Source of the DNA: an uncultured Blautia sp.
GTDB taxonomy: Bacteria; Bacillota_A; Clostridia; Lachnospirales; Lachnospiraceae
Length of the DNA stretch: 22,333 bases
Assembly (NCBI GenBank): GCA_905209435.1
Contig: CAJLTE010000051.1
Coordinates: 1-22,333 of the forward strand
Direction of reading: 5' to 3'
The notes beneath the pieces are model-generated. The model made no database searches. It was not told the DNA's origin and worked only from the letters and a program-made list of their open reading frames with translations. Positions 8,127 through 16,389 of this stretch are shown here, piece after piece. Numbering within the stretch: the stretch's first letter is position 1; the number at the start of each line of letters is the position of its first letter. The translations under genes and the position numbers were made by a program.

Positions 8127-8188
8127 TTCTTTTGTACAGTCAATCAGATAAAAATATTCTCTTCTCTGCTCGACTGATTTTATTAACT

Positions 8189-10105
8189 TTATTCAATTGT
8201 TGTATCATTTGCTTCTGTGCTAATTTCAGTTTCAGCAGATGCTTCCGTTTCTGTATTCACATTCGGGACCTGTAAAGGAGCATCCAGAATTTTCATAAAT
8301 TCTTCCCCTGTGATCGTCTCATTTTCATAGAGATATTTCGCAAGTTCATGAAGTTTTCCAATATTGTCCTGCAGAATCTTGAGTGCTTTCTGATGTTCCA
8401 TCTTTACCAGTTCTACAACTTTTTTATCCAGAAGTGTCTGTGTCTCAAAAGAACAGCTCAGACTGGAATCTCCGCCCAGATACTGATTCGTCACATTCTC
8501 CATAGCAACCATATCAAAATCATCGCTCATACCATATCTGGTAATCATTGCTCTCGCAAGTTTGGTAGCCTGTTCAATATCATTGGATGCTCCGGTTGTA
8601 ATAGAATGGAAAATCAGTTCTTCTGCAGCTCGGCCGCCAGTAAATGTGGCAATCTTATTTTCCAGTTCTTCTTTGGTCATCAGATAATGATCTCCATCAT
8701 CCACCTGCATAGTATATCCAAGCGCACCTGATGTACGCGGAATAATTGTAATTTTATGAACCGGCGCGGATTCAGTCTGCTTCGCAGCAACCAGTGCATG
8801 ACCGATTTCATGATAAGCAACAATAAGTTTTTCTTTATTAGAAAGTACTCTGTTCTTCTTTTGATATCCGGCAATAACTACTTCAATACTCTCTTCAAAA
8901 TCTGCCTGTGTGGCAAATTTTCTGCCGTCACGAACTGCACGTAAAGCAGCTTCATTTACAATGTTAGCAAGCTCTGCACCAGAAGCTCCTGCAGCAGCTT
9001 TTGCAATATCATCAAAACGTACAGAATCAGCAATTTTAATCTTCTTTGCATGGACTTTAAGGATCTCTTCACGTCCCTTTAAATCTGGAAGTTCAACAGG
9101 AATACGTCTGTCAAAGCGTCCCGGTCGAAGAAGTGCCGGATCAAGAGAATCCGGTCTGTTAGTTGCTGCCAGAATTACAACACCCTTGGATCCATCGAAA
9201 CCATCCATCTCTGTGAGCAGCTGATTCAGTGTCTGCTCACGTTCATCATTGCCGCCGGAGAATCCGGCTCCATCACGCTTCTTACCGATCGTATCAATCT
9301 CATCGATAAATACGATACATGGTGCTTTTTCATTGGCCTGTTTAAACAGATCTCGTACTTTGGCAGCACCCATACCAACAAACATCTCCACAAATTCAGA
9401 ACCGGAGATGGAAAAGAAAGGTACCTCGGCCTCACCTGCTACTGCCTTTGCCAGAAGAGTTTTACCTGTACCTGGAGGGCCTACAAGGAGAGCACCTTTC
9501 GGCATGGAAGCACCAATCTCTCTATACTTCTGCGGATTATGAAGATAATCTACAATTTCTTTCAGCAGATCCTTGGCTTCATCTTCACCAGCCACATCTG
9601 AAAATTTAATTCCTGTAGATGATTTTACATATACCTTGGCATTACTTTTACCAAAGGACATCGTTCCTCCAGGACCACCGCCCATGGAACTCATCATCTT
9701 CTTGCTCAGCCAGCGGCCAAGAAGAACAAAGATTACGATCGGAAGCACATAACCAGCCAGAAGACTTACCCAGATTGATGTCTGCTGTGGTGCTGCCGCA
9801 CCAAATTTCACGCCTGCATCATGCAGACGGTCAACCAGATCCGGATCGTTCATCTTTACTGTTCTGCAATAAAGTTCTTTCCCATTACTTTCTGCTACAT
9901 AATAGATATAGTCCTCTTGAATCTCTACGGTTTTTACATAATTTTTCTCTACTCCTGTCAGAAATGTACTGTAGTCTGTTGTCTGAACTTTTCTTCCCTC
10001 AAGAGCAGGAAGAAGGAGTACATTCAGAAGGATGATGATCACTGCTACGATGATATAATATACATAAAGTGGTTTTCTGCCCGGCTTTTTATTATCAAGA
10101 TTCAT
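8189..10105 (-). CDS. ftsH: ATP-dependent zinc metalloprotease FtsH
   Basis: The membrane AAA+ protease has 638 residues from the chosen start. TM1 is at about 17-35, an extracytoplasmic region follows, TM2 is at about 111-130, and then comes a Gly-rich linker. The AAA domain has Walker A GPPGTGKT (209-216), pore FVG in EMFVGMG (about 240), Walker B IVFIDEID (264-271) and the second region of homology with [20 protein letters not shown] (arginine fingers). The peptidase has HEIGH (432-436) and a downstream SND Asp as third zinc ligand. The C-terminal tail is acidic and Thr/Glu-rich. It degrades damaged membrane proteins and short-lived regulators. The ATG at 10120 is unlikely because it overlaps the Shine-Dalgarno GGAGG (10114-10118) that serves the ATG at 10105. 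It has its own promoter and terminator. Confidence 0.96.
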   Translation of the reverse strand: MNLDNKKPGRKPLYVYYIIVAVIIILLNVLLLPALEGRKVQTTDYSTFLTGVEKNYVKTVEIQEDYIYYVAESNGKELYCRTVKMNDPDLVDRLHDAGVKFGAAAPQQTSIWVSLLAGYVLPIVIFVLLGRWLSKKMMSSMGGGPGGTMSFGKSNAKVYVKSSTGIKFSDVAGEDEAKDLLKEIVDYLHNPQKYREIGASMPKGALLVGPPGTGKTLLAKAVAGEAEVPFFSISGSEFVEMFVGMGAAKVRDLFKQANEKAPCIVFIDEIDTIGKKRDGAGFSGGNDEREQTLNQLLTEMDGFDGSKGVVILAATNRPDSLDPALLRPGRFDRRIPVELPDLKGREEILKVHAKKIKIADSVRFDDIAKAAAGASGAELANIVNEAALRAVRDGRKFATQADFEESIEVVIAGYQKKNRVLSNKEKLIVAYHEIGHALVAAKQTESAPVHKITIIPRTSGALGYTMQVDDGDHYLMTKEELENKIATFTGGRAAEELIFHSITTGASNDIEQATKLARAMITRYGMSDDFDMVAMENVTNQYLGGDSSLSCSFETQTLLDKKVVELVKMEHQKALKILQDNIGKLHELAKYLYENETITGEEFMKILDAPLQVPNVNTETEASAETEISTEANDTTIE

Positions 10106-10138
10106 CAGCAATTCCTCCATTCGTTGTTATTAGAATGT

Positions 10139-10167
10139 ACCATAACACTAATCTGTCTGTTTTTCAA
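10139..10167 (-). promoter_or_regulatory. Promoter of ftsH
   Basis: On the minus strand, TTGAAA (10162-10167), a 17-bp spacer and TATGGT (10139-10144) lie 34 bp upstream of the start codon at 10105. It is located in the 100-bp gap behind asnB, for which no terminator hairpin is visible. Confidence 0.65.
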
Positions 10168-10223
10168 GAATAGGCTTGCAAATTTCACAAACATTTAAGA
10201 ATTATCGGAATTTTTTTAGGTTT

Positions 10224-12074
10224 TCATGATTCGGCAAAAAAACGGTCATACCAGAGCAGAAATGTAAATACTGTCCATATCCTGCGGCTGTCATCTGTTT
10301 TCGGATTAAAAGATTCTCTCTTTTTATAATTTTCCAGCATTTTCAGAAGTTTCTCTGTATGGAAAAAACGGTCTGCATTTTCAGAACAAAACTGTTCCTT
10401 TATGATACTGTAATAAGGTTCCTGGCGGATCCATGTACGGATTGGAACAGGAAATCCCAGTTTTTTCTTCTGTGCTGTGTCTTTTCGTACTTTTTTCTGT
10501 GCAGCTTCACGGAAAAGCACTTTTGTCTTTGGAGGAGAAACTTTCTCATTTAAGGGCAATGTTGAAGCAAAATCCCATACATTTTTATCCAGAAATGGAA
10601 CTCTGACTTCTACGGAATGAGCCATTCCCATTTTATCTCCTTTCATGAGAATATCATGAACAAGCCATAAATGGAGATCCGTATACTGCATTTTTGTCAC
10701 AGGATCCTGACTTTTTACCTGCGCATACAAAGGAGCTGTAACGTCCCTGATCCGAAGTCCGATTTTCCGTTTCAACAGTTTATCTGCCTGACGCTCGGAA
10801 AATACGTTTGTCGCATTGCAATGGTATCTCTCTTCCAGAGTTTTGCCATGGCGGATCAGAAAACCTCTCCCCGGCAGTCCCTGAGGAAGAAAGTTTTCTG
10901 CAATCTGTCCAAGTCTGCGGCGCAACACCAGAGGAATCTTATCAAATCCAGTATACTGTAATGGCTCACAGTAAATATTATACCCGCCGAACAACTCGTC
11001 ACTGCCTTCTCCTGAAAACACAACTTTTACATCTCTGGCAGCTTCTCTGCTCAGAAAATACAGTCCTGCAACTGACGGATCTGCTACTGGTTCATCCATA
11101 TAATACTGAATATCAGACAACGCTCCCCAGTATTCTTCTGCTGAAATCTTTTTCCCTCTGTTCTGAATTTCTGCTTCTTCTGCAAAGCTGCGTGCTTCGT
11201 CCAGTTCTGAGCTTCCTTCTCCTTCAAATCCCACAGTATAGGTATGTTTTACCTTACCTTCTACCGCCAGATAGCTGGAATCTACACCGCTGGATAAATA
11301 AGAACCTATCTCCACATCACCTGTCTGATGCGCCTGCACAGATTCTTCCAGTATTTTTTCCATTTTATCCAGCATATGCTGATGGCTTCCGGACCCATCC
11401 GGGCAGAAATCAAACGGATGATAGCAGACTTTTCTGACATTTTCCCCATCAAAGATAAAATAATGTGCAGGTGGGAGACAATATACATTCTTAAAAAAAG
11501 TTTCATCTGTAGGCACAAACTGGAAAGTAAGATATAGGCGTAAAACTTCTTCATTTAGTTCCTTATGAAACGCAGGGTGTTCCAGCATAGCTTTTATTTC
11601 AGATGCAAAAAGAACAGTGTCTCCCATTTTACTGTAATAAAAAGGTTTGATTCCAAACATATCCCTTGCACCAAAAAGCTTTTTCTTTTTTCTATCCCAG
11701 ATTATAAATGCAAACATACCTCTTAATTTCTCCGGCAGTTTCTCTCCCCATTCTTCGTATCCATGAAGAAGCACTTCTGAATCTGTATGAGATTTAAACC
11801 TGTGTCCTGCTGCAATCAGTTCCGGCATCAGTTCCCTGTAATTATAAATTTCACCATTGTATACCAGTACCAGGCTTCTGTCCTCATTAAACATAGGCTG
11901 ATTTCCATGTTCACTCAGATCCACAATACTCAGTCTTCGAAATCCCAGCGCAATATCTTCATCCAGATACTTTCCCTCACTATCAGGCCCCCGATGCACA
12001 ATTGTTCTGAGCATATTCTGCAAAATTTCTTCTTTTTCCTTTTCCTGCCCGTAAAATCCGGCAAACCCACACAT
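10224..12074 (-). CDS. asnB: Asparagine synthase (glutamine-hydrolysing)
   Basis: The 616-residue class II glutamine amidotransferase plus synthetase makes asparagine from aspartate, glutamine and ATP. The N-terminal nucleophile is Cys2 (MCGFAGF). The glutaminase domain shows HRGPDSEG, RRLSIVDL, YNGEIYNY and TDSEVLLHGYEEWG. The ATP-pyrophosphatase P-loop is SSGVDSS (261-267), followed by FSGEGSDELFGGY (about 355-367) and HSVEVRVPFLD with a later KKLGFPVPIRTW. Length and motif order are those of the long AsnB family; some members of this family amidate cell-wall or other acids, but nothing here points that way. AGGAGG precedes the ATG. It follows the GH5 gene by 89 bp with no terminator between, so partial read-through is possible. 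Confidence 0.93.
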   Translation of the reverse strand: MCGFAGFYGQEKEKEEILQNMLRTIVHRGPDSEGKYLDEDIALGFRRLSIVDLSEHGNQPMFNEDRSLVLVYNGEIYNYRELMPELIAAGHRFKSHTDSEVLLHGYEEWGEKLPEKLRGMFAFIIWDRKKKKLFGARDMFGIKPFYYSKMGDTVLFASEIKAMLEHPAFHKELNEEVLRLYLTFQFVPTDETFFKNVYCLPPAHYFIFDGENVRKVCYHPFDFCPDGSGSHQHMLDKMEKILEESVQAHQTGDVEIGSYLSSGVDSSYLAVEGKVKHTYTVGFEGEGSSELDEARSFAEEAEIQNRGKKISAEEYWGALSDIQYYMDEPVADPSVAGLYFLSREAARDVKVVFSGEGSDELFGGYNIYCEPLQYTGFDKIPLVLRRRLGQIAENFLPQGLPGRGFLIRHGKTLEERYHCNATNVFSERQADKLLKRKIGLRIRDVTAPLYAQVKSQDPVTKMQYTDLHLWLVHDILMKGDKMGMAHSVEVRVPFLDKNVWDFASTLPLNEKVSPPKTKVLFREAAQKKVRKDTAQKKKLGFPVPIRTWIRQEPYYSIIKEQFCSENADRFFHTEKLLKMLENYKKRESFNPKTDDSRRIWTVFTFLLWYDRFFAES

Positions 12075-12163
12075 GTGTTTTCCTCCTATGTAACCACATT
12101 CTCTTTTTGATTAAAGGCATAATAACAGACCTGTCTCTTTTATCTGTAATCTATATATCACAA

Positions 12164-13156
12164 TTATTTCACAGTTTTGTACCATTTTCCTGTAGTGGAC
12201 AGATCAGACGTCTTAAAATTACCGGTACGCGTACTGCTGCTTTTTAACAGAGAACAGCTTTCTGCTTTATTACTCAGGCTCCAGCAGACATAGCTTATCT
12301 TATTTTTTCTTAGAAATGAGATCCATTTATCAGCTTCTGTTTTATCGATATGTCCATTACCTGAACTTTCAGAAACGCCAAATTCGCTTACGAAAACGGG
12401 AAGTCCCCTGTCAATTGCAGCCTGTACCTTTTTTCTGTACTGTGAACCATGGGTTGCGGCATAAAAATGGAAAGTATACATAATATTAGAATAGCCTTTA
12501 ACAGGACTTTTGGCTGCAGTGTCCACATCCTGAGACCATGTCGGCGTTCCTACAAGAATAATATTCTTTTTATCATAGGTTCTGATTGTCTTGGTCACCG
12601 CAGCAGCATAACTTTTTACTGTGGACCAGGAAGTTTCTCCATTAGGTTCATTGCAGATCTCATAAAAAATATTTTTCTGATTTTTATATTTTTTTGCCAT
12701 ATATTTAAAGAATGAGATAGCTTCTTTCTGATGTTTCTTCGGTGTCCGGTCATTTAAAACATGCCAGTCTATAATCACATACATTCCCAGTTCTGTAGCA
12801 TAGCGAACGCCTTTATCAATCAGCTTTTTCAGTTCCGCCTGATTTCCTCCCGAACAGTAACCATTATATTCCTCAGTATACATGGCAAGCCGGATGCAGT
12901 TTACACCCCAGTCATCTCTTAATGACTTAAACGCTGATTTATTTACATACTGTGGAAACCAGTTGATTCCATGCGTACTGACACCTTTCAGGATCACTGT
13001 TTTTCCATTGGAGTTCACCAGTCTGGTTCCCTTTACACTGAGACGCCCATTCCTCTGCAATGGTGTAGATGCTGCTGAAGTCACATTTACCTGAGCCATA
13101 CACAGCACGCAACACAACAACATACAAATCCTCTGAAAAATTCTTTTTCTTTTCAT
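12164..13156 (-). CDS. Secreted GH5 family endo-beta-1,4-glucanase (cellulase)
   Basis: The 330-residue protein has a signal peptide (basic KRKR, hydrophobic core about 8-21, cleavage near TSA-AS at 27-29). It is followed by a single GH5 domain, probably subfamily 2. Visible landmarks are LKGVSTHGINWFP (57-69), IRLAMYTEEYNG, VIIDWHV (His132), ICNEPNG with acid/base Glu170, TFHFYAATHG (228-237), FVSEFGVSES with nucleophile Glu258, and CWSLSNK with Trp292. It should cut internal beta-1,4 glucosidic bonds of cellulose or similar glucans outside the cell. No carbohydrate-binding module, dockerin, SLH or sortase signal is present, so it is a free, minimal enzyme. AAGGAGG precedes the ATG. It starts 80 bp from the divergent tRNA-Leu. 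No convincing promoter of its own was found. Confidence 0.9.
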   Translation of the reverse strand: MKRKRIFQRICMLLCCVLCMAQVNVTSAASTPLQRNGRLSVKGTRLVNSNGKTVILKGVSTHGINWFPQYVNKSAFKSLRDDWGVNCIRLAMYTEEYNGYCSGGNQAELKKLIDKGVRYATELGMYVIIDWHVLNDRTPKKHQKEAISFFKYMAKKYKNQKNIFYEICNEPNGETSWSTVKSYAAAVTKTIRTYDKKNIILVGTPTWSQDVDTAAKSPVKGYSNIMYTFHFYAATHGSQYRKKVQAAIDRGLPVFVSEFGVSESSGNGHIDKTEADKWISFLRKNKISYVCWSLSNKAESCSLLKSSSTRTGNFKTSDLSTTGKWYKTVK

Positions 13157-13193
13157 ATCTTTTTTCCTCCTTTTTCAAAAATAAAAAAAACTC

Positions 13194-13222
13194 TTGCCAT
13201 TTTCTGTAATCCATGCTATCAT
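13194..13222 (+). promoter_or_regulatory. Promoter of tRNA-Leu
   Basis: TTGCCA (13194-13199), a 17-bp spacer and TATCAT (13217-13222) lie 14 bp before the mature tRNA 5' end. Confidence 0.7.
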
Positions 13223-13236
13223 AATATATGTTTCGT

Positions 13237-13320
13237 GCCGGCATGTCGGAATTGGCAGACGAGGCAGACTCAAAATCTGTTGTGGGCAACTACGTGCGGG
13301 TTCAAGTCCCGCTGCCGGCA
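13237..13320 (+). tRNA. tRNA-Leu, anticodon CAA
   Basis: This 84-nt class II tRNA has acceptor stem GCCGGCA with TGCCGGC plus discriminator A (13313-13320) and anticodon stem GCAGA/TCTGT. The loop CTCAAAA gives anticodon CAA, which reads UUG. The long variable arm is typical of Leu, and the T arm is GCGGG-TTCAAGT-CCCGC. CCA is not encoded. It is a single tRNA with its own promoter and terminator. Confidence 0.95.
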
Positions 13321-13333
13321 GTCAATTTTCTAA

Positions 13334-13370
13334 AAAGGAGAGCAGGAAAAATCCGGCTCTCCTTTCATTT
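13334..13370. terminator. Bidirectional terminator between tRNA-Leu and the GDPD gene
   Basis: AAAGGAGAGC (13334-13343) pairs with GCTCTCCTTT (13356-13365), loop 12 nt. The plus side is followed by CATTTATTTT and the minus side by a T5 run. It terminates the tRNA and, from the other side, the convergent GDPD transcript. Confidence 0.85.
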
Positions 13371-13396
13371 ATTTTATCATAAAAATATCAGATATC

Positions 13397-14719
13397 CTAC
13401 TTTTTCACAAGATAATTTTCAAAAATAATAAAATCCAGGCCCCATCGTTTATACAAATTAGCTATATTAGCATCTTTAAACAACCAGCCAGTTACAGCTA
13501 TACCTTTTTTATGTGCATTTCTGATATCCTGTAAACTAATAAAATTGTAAGGAACACTGATGTCCAGTTTATATTTCTGACATTGTTTCAGCTCTGCATC
13601 CGTAAAGGCTGTACTTCGTATTCATTGCATTCTGTTTGTAACGCCAAGACTCCTCAGATCTGTCAGATATTTTTTATGAAAAGAAGTCACTACTGCAGGT
13701 TTTAAGGAATGTTTGAGTATATTACAGAACATTTCTTTTCCCTCTTCTGTACGGACTTCTTTTAATTCAATCACCGGCGTAATTCCATACTTATTGCAGC
13801 ATTGTATATATTCTTCAAATGAAGGAATGAAACATCCTGGATATTCTGATATATTGGCGCCATGTATAACAGGATACTGTCGTATTTCTTCATAAGTCAT
13901 ATCCTTGATTTCTTTATCTACTCCACATACACGAAAAAGCGATGAATCATGGGAAATTACAAATCTGCCGTCTTTTGTCTCCCGCACATCCGTTTCCACA
14001 TATGACACACCCCGTTTTCCTGCTTCTTCAAAAGCAGGGATGGTATTTTCAGGAGCAAATGCAGACTCTCCCCTGTGTATAATATATTTCGTATTTTTTT
14101 CCAGTGAATGTTCAGCTTTTGCTGCAGAATCTGATACGTAAACAGTACTTTTTGCTGTTATCTTCCTGCCTCCGACAACAGTCACCGTAATTACTGCCTT
14201 TCCTACCGCCTTTGCGCAGATCTTTCCTGATGAATCCACAGATACAATTTTCGTGTTGTCAGAAGTATATACCACTTTGTTAGCTTTTGCATCAAGTGGA
14301 TAAATCCTGACATTCCAGTTTATTTTCTGACCTTTCTTTATAAAAATTTCATCCTCTGTTACAACATTCTCCACAGGAGAAACAATTGTAACCTTAATTC
14401 TTGATACATATTTGTATTTTCCATATGAAGTACAGGTAATTGTGACCCTTCCTTTTTTCAACGGAGTCAGTTTTCCTTTTGCTGACACAACAGCAGTTAA
14501 TCTGTCCGAAGATGTATAGGTAATATTTCTGCCCTGATTACGTGGTTTTAATGTAATGATATCTTTCGTCGTGATCACCGTTTGATTCCCATATTTCAAA
14601 AACGGGACGCTGGCTGTTTTTACTGTATCTGCGCCCCACATTGTTACAGCCGATACCAGAATCCACAAAATTCCTGTCATCACCACACAGATTATAGTTT
14701 TTTTCTTTATTTTCTTCAT
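13397..14719 (-). pseudogene. Secreted Ig-like (Big2) glycerophosphodiester phosphodiesterase, interrupted by an in-frame TGA
   Basis: The N-terminus (MKKIKKK plus a hydrophobic core, from ATG 14719; an alternative ATG at 14743 exists) is a signal peptide or anchor. Two bacterial Ig-like domains follow (about residues 35-115 and 118-195), each ending in the Big2-type SSGKI...GKAVITV pattern. The GDPD domain then shows IIHRG, APENT, ETDVRETKD, ISHD and PVIELKE, the family's metal and acid-base residues. A TGA at 13622-13624 stops translation after VTNRMQ. Reading on in the same frame gives 74 more residues of good GDPD C-terminus (FTDAELKQCQ, GIAVTGWLFKDANI, DFIIFENYL) to a TAG at 13397. The product truncated at the TGA lacks the last barrel strands. 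The stop falls where a Trp (TGG) would be plausible. A recent nonsense mutation is likelier than recoding; a sequencing error is also possible. Confidence 0.8.
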
Positions 14720-14732
14720 AAGCACCCCGTTC

Positions 14733-14948
14733 TTATCGTTCATCCCTCATATGCCATTCCTGATCTGCATCTTTTATTTCCGGTATATTTTTAAACACTT
14801 CACAGTCCTGATCACATCCGTCTTTGATACATGGACAGACCATCTTCACTTTTCTGAAATGTCCGGGAACTCCCTCATACTGTACACTCCACAAACCATT
14901 ATAATGTAGTTGTTTGCATAGTCCCGTTTCATATTCGTATTTAATCAT
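14733..14948 (-). CDS. Small Cys-cluster protein, unrecognised
   Basis: This 71-residue protein is not recognised. It has no signal peptide or membrane segment. A C-terminal-half cluster, CPCIKDGCDQDC (residues 38-49), holds four cysteines, with a fifth at residue 11; this could bind a metal or an Fe-S cluster. The N-terminal half (YETGLCKQLHYNGLWSVQYEG) looks like a small beta unit. AAGGGAAG lies 8 nt before the ATG, supporting translation. Its stop lies 13 bp before the GDPD start at 14719, or overlaps the alternative start at 14743, so the two are probably cotranscribed. Function unknown. Confidence 0.6.
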   Translation of the reverse strand: MIKYEYETGLCKQLHYNGLWSVQYEGVPGHFRKVKMVCPCIKDGCDQDCEVFKNIPEIKDADQEWHMRDER

Positions 14949-14979
14949 ATATAAACTTCCCTTTTCTCATAACATCAAA

Positions 14980-15024
14980 GGAAAGACGCCAATCCTGCAT
15001 TTTTCCATCAGATCAGCGTCTTCC
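14980..15024 (-). terminator. Possible terminator hairpin downstream of lysA
   Basis: On the minus-strand RNA GGAAGACGC pairs with GCGTC(T)TTCC across a long (26-nt) loop and is followed only by TTTGATG. The weak U tract and long loop make this a modest candidate. Confidence 0.4.
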
Positions 15025-15026
15025 AT

Positions 15027-15050
15027 CTTATACATATTCTTATACATATT
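15027..15050. repeat. Perfect 12-bp tandem repeat with duplicated TATAAG
   Basis: CTTATACATATT occurs twice head-to-tail (15027-15038, 15039-15050). On the minus strand each unit contains TATAAG. A TTGCTG 16 bp upstream of the first TATAAG could make this a promoter with a doubled -10 for the small Cys-cluster gene. Confidence 0.6.
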
Positions 15051-15090
15051 ATGATGTCAGCAGCAAAAAGTATTCCGCTTCTGATATCAT
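15051..15090 (-). other. Hairpin immediately after the lysA stop
   Basis: A 14-bp arm starting ATGATATCAG on the minus strand pairs with its partner (15051-15064) with two mismatches and a 12-nt loop. It starts one base after the stop codon. Without a U tract it may act as a 3'-end stabilising stem or as part of a composite terminator with the next hairpin. Confidence 0.45.
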
Positions 15091-15091
15091 T

Positions 15092-16372
15092 TTATTTCAT
15101 ATCTTCCAGTAATTTCTCATAAATCGGGAAGCAGTCAAATGTTGCGAAATAATCCTTTGGTGTCTCAGCACGGCGGATCATCTCGAAGCTTCCATCCTCA
15201 TGAAGAAGGATCTCTGAAGATTTCAGTTTACCATTATAGTTATATCCCATAGCAAAACCATGAGCTCCTGTGTCATGGATCACAAGAAGATCTCCCATAT
15301 CTACCTTCGGCAGATAACGGTCAATAGCAAATTTATCATTATTCTCACAGAGAGAACCAGTTACATCATATTTGTGATCACATGGCTGATCTTCTTTTCC
15401 CATAACAGTAATGTGATGATAAGCACCGTACATTGCAGGACGCATCAGATTAACCGCACACGCATCTACACCGATGTACTCTTTGTGTGTATGTTTCTCA
15501 TGGATCGCCTTAGTTACCAGGCAGCCATACGGTCCCATCATGAAACGACCCATCTCTGTGTAAATGGCAACATCACCCATTCCTGCCGGAACAAGAACTT
15601 CCTCGTAAACTTTGCGGACACCCTCACCGATCTCTCTGATATCGTTCGGAGTCTGGTCTGGTTTGTAAGCGATTCCGACACCACCGGAAAGGTTGATAAA
15701 CTTCACATGGGCACCTGTCTCTTTCTGAAGTTTCACTGCCAGCTCAAACATCTCTTTTGCTAACATTGGATAGTACTCATTTGTCACTGTATTGCTTGCA
15801 AGAAATGCATGGATACCAAATTCTTCAGCACCTTTTGCTTTCAGAGTCTTGAATGCTTCAAAAATCTGCTCGGTAGTCATACCATATTTTGCATCTCCAG
15901 GGTTATCCATGATATCATTGCTGATCTTGAATACTCCGCCCGGATTGTAACGGCAGCTGATCACTTTTGGGATATATCCGACAGCTCTCTCTACACTTTC
16001 AATATGAGTGATATCATCAAGGTTGATGATTCCACCAATCTCATTTGCATATTTAAACTCTTCTTCCGGTGTATCATTGGAAGAGAACATGATGTCACCC
16101 TCTTTGCATCCGATTGCTTTGGACATCATCAGTTCTGTCATGGAAGAGCAGTCACATCCGCATCCATACTCCTGAAGAATTTTGATCAGAAATGGATTCG
16201 GAGTTGCTTTTACAGCGAAGAATTCTTTGAAACCTTTGTTCCATGCAAATGCTTCTTTTACTGCTCTGGCATTCTCACGGATGCCTTTTTCATCATAAAG
16301 ATGAAAAGGTGTAGGAAACTGTTCGTTAATCTCCTGGAGTTTCTCCAGGGTGACAAATGGTACTTTTTTCAT
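15092..16372 (-). CDS. lysA: Diaminopimelate decarboxylase
   Basis: The 426-residue fold type III PLP enzyme converts meso-diaminopimelate to L-lysine and CO2. The PLP lysine is Lys55 in FFAVKATPNP. Further marks are CDCSSMTELMM, MFSSNDTPEEEF, CRYNPGG, the HAFLASNT strand, NLSGGVGIAY (phosphate loop), YTEMGRFMMGP (the usual EPGR is EMGR here), DACAVNLMRPAMYGAYHH and GSLCENNDKFA carrying the active-site Cys from the partner subunit, then DTGAHGFAMGYNYNG. This distinctive variant set is one I associate with Clostridia LysA. GAGGAGAG precedes the ATG. It starts 17 bp after the rhomboid-like gene and is last in the corA operon. Confidence 0.93.
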   Translation of the reverse strand: MKKVPFVTLEKLQEINEQFPTPFHLYDEKGIRENARAVKEAFAWNKGFKEFFAVKATPNPFLIKILQEYGCGCDCSSMTELMMSKAIGCKEGDIMFSSNDTPEEEFKYANEIGGIINLDDITHIESVERAVGYIPKVISCRYNPGGVFKISNDIMDNPGDAKYGMTTEQIFEAFKTLKAKGAEEFGIHAFLASNTVTNEYYPMLAKEMFELAVKLQKETGAHVKFINLSGGVGIAYKPDQTPNDIREIGEGVRKVYEEVLVPAGMGDVAIYTEMGRFMMGPYGCLVTKAIHEKHTHKEYIGVDACAVNLMRPAMYGAYHHITVMGKEDQPCDHKYDVTGSLCENNDKFAIDRYLPKVDMGDLLVIHDTGAHGFAMGYNYNGKLKSSEILLHEDGSFEMIRRAETPKDYFATFDCFPIYEKLLEDMK

Positions 16373-16389
16373 AATAATCTTCTCTCCTC

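Noticed and set aside
10808..11437. Plus-strand ORF of 209 codons inside asnB
   Set aside because: Antisense shadow rich in Leu/Ser/His runs; asnB motifs are intact in the opposite frame.
13237..13320. tRNA-Leu as an integration site of a mobile island
   Set aside because: No repeat of the tRNA 3' end, integrase or phage gene is visible on either side within the window.
13622..13624. TGA as a selenocysteine codon in the GDPD gene
   Set aside because: The family has no catalytic Cys/Sec at this place and no SECIS-like hairpin was apparent directly after it; nonsense mutation of TGG is simpler.
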